Origin: Enoplolaimus lenunculus
Taxonomy: Eukaryota > Nematoda > Enoplea > Enoplida > Thoracostomopsidae
Assembly (NCBI GenBank): GCA_030248215.1
Contig: JASANG010003604.1
Span: 1 to 64,000 of the forward strand
Reading direction: 5' to 3'
DNA length: 64,000 nucleotides
The notes below the pieces were generated by a model. It ran no database searches. It was not told the DNA's origin and worked only from the letters and a program-made list of their open reading frames with translations. Made by a program: the position numbers and the translations under genes. Below are positions 25,120 to 35,965 of this stretch, one piece after another; the first letter of the stretch is position 1, and every line of letters begins with the position of its first letter.

Positions 25120-26069
25120 GATTTTTGTTTGCCATAATTGTGCACAATTCATTGTAATTTAGTGTACGTTTTAAAAACAAAGCTATCTGATTTCAATGGT
25201 ACTCTAAGGTATGCAGTACCGATGTGTAACAGGTTTTATGTACCGTACCCACTCTTTGGAACCTAAATAGGATAGTAATTTAGTCTCGAATTCGATTCTT
25301 TCGTAGATTTAAACGCTAAATCACCTATCGCAATGTTTTGGCAAGTGTATACGTAGTGGAAAATATAGGTATTTGCTGTAATGCAAAGTGTAACTTTTGC
25401 TATTCGAGCAGTTTCAATTTTATTTTGTTTCGTTGAAAATATGGCCGTTTGTAGCAAACCAAAGTATATGTAACTCATGTAAAAATAATTAAAAATTTTC
25501 AATTTCACTCCATTCAAGCTATATTCTTCAATATTTTATAGTGATTTTGTTTGAAGTTGGCACTGTAAAGTGTTTTTGCATATTTTCTCTATTGTTGCCA
25601 TATTCCTTCTGGTCAAAAATGTTAGCATAATATTGGTGTTTTATATATTACCTGGTACCTGGCGCATGTGTATTGCTTAACGACAGTGTTGGTTTAGCAG
25701 TGGTTGGCTTAGGTTTAAGTTGCAGTTTTAAAATAGGATCTTGCGTAAACTAGAACTCATTGTTAGAACTTCTACGATCAAGTGCGCTGTTCAGAATATG
25801 TTGCGGATCTTGGTCGTGCGTTGCCATTATTATTCAAAGAATCGAGTTTAAAATCTTGAAAACGATGGAGCGACATGTTTTAAAATTAAAAAAACCATGA
25901 AATTGAAAAGTATGATTGTGAGTATGATTTGAGTAGGTTTGATTGAAGTTTAGGGCGTTTAGCTTAATGAAATTTGACAATATTTTAATAGAAAGTCTGG
26001 TTTAACTGGTATAGTTCTTGTGGGATGTGCTGTCGTATATCACACTGCGTTTTGCTTTGTAATCAAAAG
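25120..26069. other. Intergenic, no feature recognised
   Basis: AT-rich sequence downstream of the kinase gene. ORFs are short with no recognisable product. Confidence 0.5.
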
Positions 26070-26388
26070 AGTCGATAATGACTGTTTACAAGAGTGTGCA
26101 ACTGGGCACATTCTGTGTAGAAAAGAATGTACCCGGCACGCGTTGCGTTTTTGGCCAACCCCCTCTTTTATTTAGAGGGGGTACAACCGGTGTGAATCAT
26201 GGTACTTTATGTATGCGCCGTCAAACATGCTCCCCTTAAAGTTTAATTAGTGGTATTCATGTGATAGCGACCCCCCTCTCAACAAGGGGGGCAGGGTGTC
26301 GGCCATAAATGCAACGCCCTGTGGTACATTTTGCACCACACAAATTTCGATAGTTGCACCCCCTTGTTAGAGTAATCATGCACTCTCG
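26070..26388. repeat. Dispersed repeat, copy 1 of a pair
   Basis: Matches 58090-58402 through GTGTAGAAAAGAATGTACCC, TACTTTATGTATG and GGTGTCGGCCA. Both copies run to CATGCACTC. GTGCAACT near the start and AGTTGCAC near the end suggest short inverted ends. Confidence 0.75.
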
Positions 26389-26764
26389 GTAATAAGCATT
26401 GACTTGCACTTGATATTCCATGTTTTGTTACGATACGTATGCTGGCATATTTTTATGTCTTCCTGTGATGTTTTGACATTAAATATGAATAAGTTCGTGA
26501 GTCGAGCGATGGCAACGTTTATGTGACCACGGCTAATGCGGCAAAATTAATCATTGTGACACTGGTGTCGCGTGGTATAGCGGCGCTTTTTAATGTTTCA
26601 TTTAGTAGGCGAAGCTTTTGGATTGACTAAATCCGAAACATTTTGCTCGTTTTTCTATTGTGAATGCGGTGTAACCGAATACTCGTTTACGGTAAAAATC
26701 GGTGTCCGTTTCTGTTTTGTACAAATATTAACCGAACTTGCGATTATTACGCTGTAGATTAGTT

Positions 26765-27012
26765 AGTAGTGACTCGAATAAGAAGGGGACTGATAATTAT
26801 TTGGCCTCTCCAAACTAAACAATACCAGAAAACAAAAAATGCTTGTTACAAAAATATTAAAACTTGGCTTTTACAGATAAATTAACCTTATTTTTGTGTT
26901 TTGTAGATACTGTATTGAGTCGAATGAGAGGGAGGACTGATATTTATTTGGCCTCTCCAGAGGGAACCCTTGTTATTCGGTTACGGACTGTTATTTATTT
27001 TACCCCGCCCTA
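26765..27012. repeat. GACCCGAATAAGA-type MITE fragments
   Basis: TGACTCGAATAAGAAGGGGA and TATTTGGCCTCTCCA occur twice here; they match the left end of the element at 42566-43012. Confidence 0.6.
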
Positions 27013-27064
27013 CGCAACCCTTTGTTTTACTGATGCCAATTTTCTTAAATTTTCAAAGGAAAAA

Positions 27065-27190
27065 TTTTCAATACCGAACATTCCGGATATTTCCGGTGAA
27101 AAAGTCACCGGATTTATACCGGAACCGGATAGCGAAAAATACGGATTTCACTACCGAAACCGGAATTATAAAATGGAACCAGAAGTTAGT
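27065..27190. repeat. ACCGGAACCGG-type hAT-like fragment
   Basis: Repeats of CCGGATTTATACCGGAACCG as in 14265-14345. Confidence 0.5.
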
Positions 27191-27240
27191 CGCAGAAAGG
27201 CGATTGATTGTGCCAAGGTTTACACCCTGTCTCCTGGTTA

Positions 27241-27418
27241 GGTCCATGTATAGAAGAGGGCTGGATTGTTTTCTGTAGGGGCTGTAACAGAGTCGATTTA
27301 AGCTTTAAAGTTTTTGCTTATGTTTAGGCTTAGGCTCAGGAATACCCTCATCGTTACACTTGCTTAGGCTTAGGAATATACTTATACTACTGTTACGACC
27401 CTGTTATATACATGGGCC
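27241..27418. mobile_element. Telomere-core MITE, GGGCCGG subfamily, perfect 8-bp duplication
   Basis: GGTCCATGTATAGAA...TATACATGGGCC ends around TTAGGCTTAGGCTCAGG arrays. Both sides carry the octamer CCTGGTTA. Confidence 0.9.
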
Positions 27419-27453
27419 CCTGGTTACAACAGCAGGCATGCTTCCGTTTGCGA

Positions 27454-27577
27454 CAGGCTGTAAAAACGATAGTAAAAATAACGCAAACGAATACGATGTA
27501 ATCAAAATAACATAAAAATGGAAACCGATAGTGATCAAAATAACCGGAAACGGAAACGCATATCTGTTTACACCCTG
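27454..27577. mobile_element. hAT-like MITE, 124 bp, perfect 8-bp duplication
   Basis: CAGGCTGTAAAAACG to TGTTTACACCCTG, with GTTTGCGA on both sides. A second piece of the same family starts at about 27632 (CAGGGTGTAAAACGGATATC). Confidence 0.85.
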
Positions 27578-27759
27578 GTTTGCGACAAAAAATGTAATGA
27601 AATTTCGCGTAAAGTTTTATGTTCCCATTTCCAGGGTGTAAAACGGATATCCGTTTCCGTTATCTTTACTATCCGCTTTAACATCCTACCGCATTTGCAA
27701 ACGTATTTAATTTTCTCAATAAAAATTTAAGCCGCTACTGGGATGTTGAAGGTGTGATA

Positions 27760-27915
27760 GGCCCGTAGCTCGCTCACTTTGTTAAGGGGGGACTAAAACT
27801 TTTTCATAAAAAGCATACAAGGGTTCTCAACGACTTTCAAGCCAGTTTGAAATATTTCTATGGCAAAATGTTTCCCTGTGGGGCTGAGCCCTCCTACTCT
27901 TTCTGACTACGGACC
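27760..27915. repeat. CCGTAGCCAGC-type MITE
   Basis: GGCCCGTAGCTCGCTCAC at the left and TCTGACTACGGACCTG at the right are complementary. Internal CATACAAGGGTT is shared with copies at 40180, 42096 and 49752. Confidence 0.65.
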
Positions 27916-28099
27916 TGAGGCGTGATCTTCGAAGTAGCACGTAATTCGTTTTTAGAAAAAAGTGAATTTATTCACCAACTATGACAACAGGCTCTATACA
28001 TATAATACGTTCAGATTTGCTATATTTCAAATATGTTAATATCCATCATTAGGTTAGTGAAAATTATTCTTAAAACTCACTTTTAAGCATGTTTCACAA

Positions 28100-28434
28100 C
28101 TTGAGTACTCTCTAAAAACTTAACCTTAATTTATACCTTTATTAAACTGAAATATTAGTTTAAGTAAAATTTAAATGGCTGGAACATGTTTTTAAGTTTA
28201 ACACTAGTTTAAGTAAAAACTTAATTCGGTTTAGTTAACAAGTGCGGCTCAGAAATTATGTGTATCTAAGAGTTCATTAAGTTTAACTTAAACTGAAAAT
28301 ATGTAAGGTTTTAAATGAGTTTAAGCGTAAACCAACCTGTTAGTGTAATTACTCTAGAAACTTAGTTTAATACTGCTGGATTACATAGTAAGCTTAAATC
28401 AAGTTAATTTAAGCTTTTAGAGAGTACTCGCAAG
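28100..28434. mobile_element. Palindromic MITE (GAGTACTCTCTAAAA ends)
   Basis: CTTGAGTACTCTCTAAAA at the left is complementary to TTTTAGAGAGTACTC at the right. The interior is made of TTTAAGTTTAACTTAAAC-like sequence. A diverged relative lies at 58520-58695. Confidence 0.75.
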
Positions 28435-28718
28435 CTCTGTAACAATTCACAAGCTTACAGAGTAGACCTTTCTGCAACATAAGTTCTATATTGCAGTCAA
28501 ATTAATAATTGGATGTCTTTAATTTGCTAAACTGTAAAAGTTGCAGTTTGACCAATAATGCCTACATTGCTAAAGTGTGTCAGTTTTCGCAAGTTACGAA
28601 TGTGAGTGTACATGCCTGCATCCTATACTGGGGATGCGAGATTGTGATTTGAACGCCAATCCAATACTTACTAATGCCTTTGGCATCTACTCGCCGTAAG
28701 TAGGGTATATATTGTTCG
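28435..28718. other. Intergenic, nothing recognised
   Basis: No ORF of note and no repeat match found by eye. Confidence 0.4.
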
Positions 28719-28853
28719 GGCCCATGTATAGAACAAGGCCGGAACAGTTTCCTAAGCCAAAGCTTAAGCAAAAAAACTTAATAGTCTAAAGCGTACACTG
28801 ACTCTGTTACAGTCCCTCCAGAAAACGATCCGGCCCTGTTCTATACATGGACC
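28719..28853. mobile_element. Telomere-core MITE, GGGCCGG subfamily, short
   Basis: GGCCCATGTATAGAACAAGG to CTATACATGGACC, with only a few CCTAAGCC units inside. No target duplication seen. Confidence 0.75.
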
Positions 28854-29274
28854 ATACACAAGTTTATCCATACACAACAAATAATCATTGAAACACGTTA
28901 GTGTTTACAATATATGTTTCAAGCATCGGGAATGCACGCTTTTTGAAAGTTTTCCAGAATGTTCTCTGCAGGAAAGCAGAGCTGGAATGAGGTAACTTAC
29001 GTATAGAATATCCTAATTAGCCGCTTCGACACCATACACAAATTGGACAGCTAAACGTGTCATTTAAGTTGTTATTAAAAGTTTGATTTTTGTAATTTTT
29101 CGAAAAAATTGTATTACAAAATATGTAATTACCATAGCTAGTCGATATTATTGTGTGCTGCTAATGACATCGTGCAATAGATTACGTGTCCCTGCGACGT
29201 TTGTTCTACTGAAATTTCTAACTAAGACAGTAATATTTTGTAATAAGCTCCCATGCATTATAGCTTAGAACAGG

Positions 29275-29375
29275 CTGCTTTTTGGTGGATTGCAATGGAG
29301 CAAGTGTACGCTTTAGACTTATGTGTTGTTTAGGCTTAGGCGTACGCTTAGGAGTAGTCTTAGCATAAAAACTCA
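29275..29375. repeat. Telomere-core MITE fragment
   Basis: GATTGCAATGGAGCAAG...TTTAGGCTTAGGCGTACGCTT matches the left half of the family; ends are missing. Confidence 0.6.
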
Positions 29376-29400
29376 CTGTATCCCATGTAAAAGAAAGAAA

Positions 29401-29504
29401 CTAGGTAAAAGTGCCCCCAGAAGGGACAGATTGTGATATGTTTCGCTTGAAGCATATAAAAGAGTTTATCACAATCTGTCCCTTCTAGGCGCACTTTTAC
29501 CTAG
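29401..29504. mobile_element. Short MITE that is a near-perfect hairpin
   Basis: The first 38 bases (CTAGGTAAAAGTGCCCCCAG onward) are almost exactly complementary to the last 38 (ending GCACTTTTACCTAG), around a loop of about 28 bases. An RNA copy would form one long stem. Confidence 0.8.
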
Positions 29505-29767
29505 TATTTTTGTACAATTTGTGAAATTAATTTTGGATAAATAAGGTATTCACTGCTTCTGTCGCATACCGAAATATTTGGACTAAAGAGAATTGTGTCT
29601 GAAAAATCGACTAAAAATTTGTTGTTACGAGATTGGCAAACTATTACCGATAGTTTAATAATGCAGCAGTCACAGACACGAAACAATATCCACTGGTGAG
29701 AGTGCCGTGGTCTTGTCACCACCATCTTGCACCGCCCCATCCCCAAGATGTGTATACGTGCTCGATA

Positions 29768-29977
29768 CACTGCACAAAATGGTGAGACAAATTGACTCTC
29801 TCCGAAATAGGCTCTACGGGACTACACAAACTGAGTCAACTTCGACTGCGCCAGAATCAAATTCGAGTCACTTAGTCGCACGTTTGACTCTAGCATAGTC
29901 AAATTTTGACTCAGTTTGTGTAGTCCCGTAAAGCCTATTTCGGAGATAGTCAATTTGACTCACCATTTTTTGCAGTG
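29768..29977. mobile_element. TA-flanked self-complementary MITE (CACTGCA...GAGTCA)
   Basis: CACTGCACAAAATGGTGAG at the left mirrors CTCACCATTTTTTGCAGTG at the right, with TA on both sides. Interior arms repeat GAGTCAAATTTTGACTC-like motifs and TACGGGACTACACAAACTGA. TA flanks suit a Tc1/mariner-type origin. Confidence 0.85.
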
Positions 29978-30468
29978 TACTGCACTTATTTTAACTAAAA
30001 TGCACACGCAGCAAATTATGCAAACTAAACCATGTGTTGTTTATTAAACCAAAGTCAAACGTGTAACATTTTCAAGCAATAATTATTTATTAAGATTAAT
30101 TTTTGACTATAAAAATGTTACTTAATAGTTTTGGTTGCAGTGTTTTTTTCGGTGATATTTGTTCGATATATTACAGCTGCTTTAAACTTGGGAGTTTCAG
30201 TGAACGCTGTCTTGTGACTATCATCACGACACAGCAAAACACGGTGGGTAGGTAAGGTATTTAGGTGAATTTTTTACTTTTGCCGGTTCGTTGTTTAAAA
30301 TTTTTTGAACTTTTTTTGCAAATACAGCGAATGACACACTTTTGAATGGCAGTAGCACCTATCATCAGTTAGCAATAGATTTAGATATAAGCAACCTTGC
30401 GCATCATTTGTGGTTGAAGACGGTTCTAATTGCATGCATGTGTTGTTAGCGTGGCCTTTGTCTTATCG

Positions 30469-30719
30469 GTCCATGTAAACATCGTTGGCGGAGAGTTTTT
30501 CTGTGGGACTGCAATAGAGTATGCTTAAGCTTTAGACAAATTTTTTTTGCATGGCTTACGCTTTACGCTTATGCTTAGGCTTATGCTCATTCTTACGCTT
30601 AGGTTTAGGTTTAGGCTTAGACTTAGGAATATGCTCATTCTTACGCTTAGGTTTAGGTTTGGGCTTAGGCTTAGGAATATGCTTATAATACTGTTCTGCC
30701 CCTGTTCTTTACATTGGCC
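30469..30719. mobile_element. Telomere-core MITE, GGGGCGGA subfamily
   Basis: GGTCCATGTAAACATC to CTGTTCTTTACATTGGCC, with two TTAGGC array blocks separated by GAATATGCTCATTCTTACGC. Confidence 0.85.
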
Positions 30720-30767
30720 AGTAAAATTATAAGCAAAAGTAAGTATACGTGCGCCAGATATATACTG

Positions 30768-31152
30768 TAATGACTAAAGAGGAGAAGATTCCATTTTGAG
30801 TTCCCAATCAATAGGAGTCAGTACCCTTAATTTAAGTCTGTCAGTGGACAGAGTCCGTAAGTCCAAAATTAGCGTCCATCAAGTGACAACAGCAGAATAA
30901 TGACCTGAACAGCTTAAATGTGTAACAGACACTCAGGCAACCCGCATAAACTTTATTACTCCAGAAAAAAAGAAACTTTACAGATATGGCAATCAAGAAA
31001 AATGTGTCGGAGAAAATTTAGTTCAACCCAAAAACGTTATAAAACGAATGAAGCCGCGTTCTACTAAAACCTGGACCGACATAAAAATAAATAACAGTTC
31101 GTAACCGAATAAACAGGTGAGAATATATACTCTCTGGGTACTTAGAGTTAAA
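30768..31152. repeat. GACCCGAATAAGA-type MITE, reversed
   Basis: GTCCGTAAGTCC, AAATAACAGTTCGTAACCGA and a terminal TCTTTATTCGTGTCA match the family typified by 42566-43012. Confidence 0.55.
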
Positions 31153-31192
31153 TCAATATCAGTTCGTTCTCTTTATTCGTGTCAGTACAGTA

Positions 31193-31417
31193 CACTGCAA
31201 AAAAATGGTGAGCCAAAATGACTCCCTCCGAAATAGGCTCTACGGGAATAACAAAATCTGAGTCAAATTCGACGATTCCGCCAGAGTCAAATACGGCTCA
31301 CCCGAGTCGCTCAGTGAGTCGAATTTGACCCTGGCGGAGTCGAATTTAACTCAATTTGTTTAGACCGTACTGCTTATTTCGGAGAGAGTCAATTTGCCTT
31401 TACCATTTTTTGCAGAG
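31193..31417. mobile_element. TA-flanked self-complementary MITE
   Basis: CACTGCAAAAAAATGGTGAG to ACCATTTTTTGCAGAG, with TA on both sides and GAGTCAAATTCGAC-type arms. Confidence 0.8.
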
Positions 31418-31773
31418 TACTTGAATATTAGCAATGTGACAAATGTTCAAAACTGATAAAGACGGTGAAATATTTTGCGTTATTCTAGCAAATTCGTTAA
31501 TGTAACAGTTTAAATTTTGGTGACAGGAGTATTTATTACTAAAAAACGCAATTTTAAAGTAAATTTGCATTTTAATTGGATGTATTTTACAAACTTCTTC
31601 TTTACAGTTTATACGCACCAAATGGTTAAAGACTTTCTGGCAAAAGAAATCCAAGTTCGAATTTTATAACATGAAATTTTAGGGCCCTGTTAGAACTGCA
31701 CGGTCCGGATGACACCTTTCCTCGAAACACTGCGAATATACATGATTTCCCCCTAAATTTCTCCGAAATATAT

Positions 31774-31843
31774 GGCCACGCCAGAAATCGAAACCTCAAA
31801 CCTCTCGCACGCGAGTCAAGCGCGTAACCCTCATTACGCGGCC
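31774..31843 (-). repeat. tRNA-like sequence, probably a SINE or tRNA relic
   Basis: On the minus strand 70 bases run from GGCCGCG to CGTGGCC, which can pair as a seven-base acceptor-like stem with one G-T. A B-box-like GGTTTCGATTTC is near the 3' end. The T stem pairs poorly, so a functional tRNA is unlikely. Confidence 0.4.
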
Positions 31844-32281
31844 CATATCATAATTTCCCCTGGTGGTATATGTGCACGAGTATATATGTGTCTTAACATT
31901 ACACACTCTGCACATACACAAGCTGCACCGCGAATACTCGCAGGCCCGAATTAAGTGCCGCATCGAGAATAATACAATAGTGTCTTTACGGATGCGCCCT
32001 GGGTACAAATCTGACCACCGAAAGGCCGTCGATATCTTAGCCGGTATTCTCAAATGTGTATAGCAACTATCACCAGTTGGTAAAATAGGTGTTGTAAATT
32101 TTTGAACCAGCGAATGCTGACGAGGCTTAAAATTAAGCAGATTTTTCGCATATAATTTGCTCTCCTTCTGTACCAAATTTGACTTCCACAACTGCAATAG
32201 TTAGTGAGTTTTAAAACCTATTACGAAAACTGATGATAATTTATGCATTTGTGAGTATACGGGCTTAGATTTTTGACGAAA
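31844..32281. other. Intergenic, nothing recognised
   Basis: No supported feature. Confidence 0.4.
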
Positions 32282-32289
32282 CAAATAAT

Positions 32290-32486
32290 GGTCCACGTTA
32301 CTTTAACGGACGTCCAGGTTTCTGGAGGATCCATAAAAGAGTAGGTCTAGATTTTAGATTACATTTTTTTGCTTAGGCTTAGGCTTAGTCTTAGGCTTAG
32401 TAACACATTGTTGCAACGCTTAGGCTTAGGCTTACGCTTACGAATACACTTAATCTACTGTTACGCCCGTTAAAGTAACATTGGCC
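32290..32486. mobile_element. Telomere-core MITE, GGGGCGT subfamily, perfect 8-bp duplication
   Basis: GGTCCACGTTACTTTAA to AAAGTAACATTGGCC, with CAAATAAT on both sides and TTAGGC arrays inside. Confidence 0.92.
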
Positions 32487-32494
32487 CAAATAAT

Positions 32495-33291
32495 TATTCA
32501 TGTAAGCGTTCAAGGAATTATTACCCACATTAAAGCACTAGAATATTGCTCTTGCGAGCAGTTTCTTTTTGATTGTTTTAGTATTTACTCCAGTTCTGCG
32601 AAGTTGTTGTTGAAATTGTGTTCGAATTTGTTTAAGTAAATCACAGTTACTCTAAAATAAAACACGTGATTTCTCGTGTCGATTAAATATTTAAAATTAT
32701 ACACAAAACATAGCAAAATTTTGCGACAACAGTAGTTTTCAAAATAAAAATAGCTAAAATTTCAAGCGGAAACCATTGTTTTAGTATCATTTTTGTTTTT
32801 TATCGCGTAAAATTTGCCCACAAAATGCGCACTGAATTTCTGAAAAAAAAAACAGTTTTTTGTCCTAAATTCAACTTTATTCCTAAAGTCAAAATTTAGA
32901 AACATTTTTTTCAGAAATTCAACTTTATTCCTTAAGTCAAAATTTAGAAACACTCACGTCGTCGCCGGGCGCTGTGCTTTGAAGTATACTATTAACAACG
33001 CAACTTTGTGCGCAATTCCTAAAATAAAATAAAGAACTAATTTTTCGAGCGATCTAAAAGCGGATATTTTGGAAAAATTCGCTAATTTTATATATTATCA
33101 AGTTTAGTTTCAGCTAAAAAATTTGTTGTGAAAGTTTAGGAATTCTAAAAACATCTCATTGTTCGCTGTTTTCGATAGCACAAATAGCGAATTGCGTTTC
33201 GCTTGTGTGGTGTTTGTTGCTTTTTTCACTGTTCCAGTTGTGCACTTTTGAAACCGAAAAAGCTACTATTTCGTGTATATATTAAACGTCG
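32495..33291. other. Intergenic AT-rich stretch with a 55-bp duplication
   Basis: A unit containing AATTCAACTTTATTCC and AAGTCAAAATTTAGAAACA occurs twice in tandem at about 32865-32955. Nothing else was recognised. Confidence 0.5.
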
Positions 33292-33501
33292 GGCCAATGT
33301 AAAGAACAAGAACAGAACAGTATTATAAGTATATTCCTAAGCCTAAAGCCTTAGCCTCAGCCTAAGCGTACGAATAAGCATATTCCTAAACCTAAGTCTA
33401 AGTCTAAGCGTAAGCCAAGCAAAAAAATGAGACTAACGCTTAAACTTACTCTTTTTGTCAGTCCCGCAGAAAAACGTTCCGCCCCTGATAGTTACATGGC
33501 C
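33292..33501. mobile_element. Telomere-core MITE, GGGGCGGA subfamily
   Basis: GGCCAATGTAAAGAACAAG to CGTTCCGCCCC...TTACATGGCC, with CCTAAGCCTAAGC-type arrays. Confidence 0.85.
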
Positions 33502-33659
33502 AATTTAAGGTAAGAAATTAAAAATACCAGTTTAAATTTTATAAACTCAAAATCTCATTCAAAACGATGCTTTTATATGTTATAAAACATTCATTTGAGT
33601 ATTTTTGTTCTAATAATAAGCAATTTGATTTTTACTTAAGAACAACTTATACAACTCGT

Positions 33660-34306
33660 TGCTATTGCTCATGTACAGATCAGGCTGTGGGACTGCAATA
33701 GAGTAAGCTTAAATTTTAGACTAATTCTTTTGTTTACGTTTTTAGGCTTAATAGGATTAGGTATAAGCTCATTTTTACGCTTAGGCTTAAGCTATAGGAC
33801 TTATTAAGCCCACAAATATTGTGACGACACGGCAAGAAAATTTTCAGGACTGCATTTGCCGGTGTACGACGTTTATAGCCAATGTAAAAGGACAGGGCCG
33901 TAACAATAGTATAAGAAATATTCCTAAACCTAAGCCTTAGTGTAAGAATGCGTATATTCCTCAACCTAAGCGTAGCGTAAAAGCAAAAAATATATTTAAA
34001 GCTTAAGCTTACCGGCCCATGTAAAGATCCGGGGCGGACCGTTTTTTGTGTGACTGGAATAGAGTAAGCGTAAGGTTTTGAATAATTTTTTGCCTGATTA
34101 AAGCTTAGATTTAGGCTTAGGAATATGCTCATTCTTACGCTTAAGCTTAGGCTTACGCGTAGTCTTAGGCTTAGGCTTAGGCTTAGGAATATGCTCATTC
34201 CTACGCTTAGGCTTTTAGGCTTAGGCTTAAGCTTAGGCTTAGGCTTAGGCTTAGGCTTAGGAATATGCTTATAATACTGGTCAGCCCCAGTTCTTACACA
34301 TTAGCC
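33660..34306. mobile_element. Cluster of three telomere-core MITE copies
   Basis: A partial copy (33660-33800), a second partial copy starting GCCAATGTAAAAGGACAGG (33877-34013) and a full copy (34014-34306) with GGCCCATGTAAAGATCCGG to TACACATTAGCC. The full copy contains the longest TTAGGC run in the window (34207-34260). Confidence 0.8.
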
Positions 34307-34555
34307 CTGGCACCTATTAACTGGACAATCCAATATCAATATGAAATATGCAAAGCAGGCAGCAAAGCAAGTCCGTGCATTATGTAGGATCCCACTCAAA
34401 ACTTGTCTACTGTGTTTACTGTGGTTGTTGCTGTGATCTTTGAAGAGTACCTTTTGCTTTTAAGTACTTCCTTTAAATAAAATTTAACAAATTTTGCTTC
34501 TTGTTTAGCGGTTTGATTGTTGCGTTCGTGGCATTGCATGCAGTATAAAGTTTAC

Positions 34556-34747
34556 GACCCATGTACAGAACAGGGCCAGATCGTTTTCCAGAGTGGCTAT
34601 AAATATAGTCAGTTTAAGCTTTAGACGAACTTTTCGCTCAGGCTTTGGCTTAGGCTTAGGAATAGGCTCATAAATATGCTTAGGGTTACGCTTAGACTTA
34701 GGCTTAGGAATATGCTTACTGTTCTGGCCCTGTTCTATACATGAGCC
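34556..34747. mobile_element. Telomere-core MITE, GGGCCGG subfamily, perfect 8-bp duplication
   Basis: GACCCATGTACAGAACAGG to CTATACATGAGCC, flanked on both sides by AAGTTTAC. Confidence 0.92.
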
Positions 34748-34868
34748 AAGTTTACAATACATCTATTTTGTTTGTTTGCTTCAGTAAAACTTAAACGATG
34801 TACTTTCAAAGCCTAAAATCATGTTTGTTCGATTTTGATTTGAGCTATTAATCAGTGTTGAATTTCAG

Positions 34869-35083
34869 TAGAAATTTCTTTTACTCTTCGGTTGTACCAC
34901 TTTTTTCGTCGAATTTACATCAATTCGTCGATGCCCGGCTTATGAATACATCTAAGCATAATCCTAACGATAATCATACGCCTGGCCGAAGCATGATGAT
35001 GGGTCGACGAAGTGTCGAGTCGATGATATTGCGGATTACAAGCTGTCGGGTGACGAATTGTCATGATAGCTTCGCCGTCAAAC
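34869..35083 (+). CDS. Candidate orphan exon, product unknown
   Basis: An open stretch of 71 codons lies between a good acceptor (GAATTTCAG) and a good donor (CAAAC/GTAAGC), with codon choice like the real exons nearby (TCG, CGA, GTC). The frame reads SRNFFYSSVVPLFSSN..., then RSMMMGRRSVESM. It leaves in phase 1, which does not fit the SLC17 first exon. It could be an exon of an unrecognised gene, an alternative 5' exon, or chance. Confidence 0.35.
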
Positions 35084-35114
35084 GTAAGCTCTCAGACTAA
35101 GGCTTAGAATTAGA

Positions 35115-35268
35115 AGTCCGTGTAAACATATGGGGCGGAACGGTTTTCTGTGGGACAGATATAGAGTAATCTTTAGCTTTGGACTAATTGTTTTGCTTGG
35201 CGTAGGCTTAAGCTTAGGCTTAGGAATATGCTTATAATACTGTTCCGCTCCTGTTCTTTACATTGGCC
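35115..35268. mobile_element. Telomere-core MITE, GGGGCGGA subfamily
   Basis: AGTCCGTGTAAACATATGGG to TTCTTTACATTGGCC, flanked by GAATTAGA and GAATTAGG. It sits 31 bp after the candidate exon. Confidence 0.82.
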
Positions 35269-35554
35269 GAATTAGGAAAAAGCCTAATTTGTCTTGAAGC
35301 CTGAGAGCTTAAGCATACGTCTAAACCTTTTTCAATCCTAAAGCTGAGATGCTATACTTTTTAACTTTAGACATGGGCAAGACTTTACAACAGCGGTTAA
35401 TTCTATGGCCTATTAAGTGAATTAGATTCTGATAATTTAAAAATTGTAATTATTCTGTTATGACTGAGTTTTAACTGTTTTCAAAGTTCAGCCGGATGCA
35501 GAAGTTTTTCGTATACTTCTGGCCCTTGACAGAGAATTTGTTCGTAACGTTGTT

Positions 35555-35957
35555 CAGGGTGCAACCGGAATTCCGGTTCCGGTTCCGGTTCCGGCATTTT
35601 TTCACCTTCCGGTTCCGGTTCCGGTAAATTTTTACCGGATTTAAAAATTCCGGTATTATAATTTGGCCGTTTTCTTAACGTTGCTAATTTTTAAGAATCT
35701 CTTTTGAAAGCCACTTGTACTCCGAATATAAGCCATTGATGGTGGATTTCACTTCAGTCGATGATGAAAATCTAAAATACAACAAATAAAATAAATACCT
35801 ATGTTCGACTAAGGTTATTTCACAAATAATAGAGCAAAAAATAAGATTAAAATGAAATTTTTGGTGAAATGCATTTTTCACTTTCCGGTTCCGGTTCCGG
35901 TAAAATTTTCAAATTCCGGTTCCGGTTCCGGTAAATTGTAATTCCGGTTGCACCCTG
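35555..35957. mobile_element. hAT-like MITE (CAGGGTGCAACCGG), perfect 8-bp duplication
   Basis: CAGGGTGCAACCGGAATTCC to GGTTGCACCCTG, 403 bp, with ACGTTGTT on both sides. The arms carry GGTTCC tandem repeats. Confidence 0.92.
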
Positions 35958-35965
35958 ACGTTGTT

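Noticed and set aside
30543-30700. CRISPR-like array of regular repeats
   Set aside because: The repeats are six bases long without spacers, in an animal nuclear genome.
31774-31843. Functional tRNA gene
   Set aside because: The acceptor-like stem is good but the T stem pairs poorly and the anticodon arm is irregular.
34207-34260. TTAGGC run as a true telomere or fusion point
   Set aside because: It is short, in the interior of a MITE with defined ends, and many similar runs occur in both orientations.
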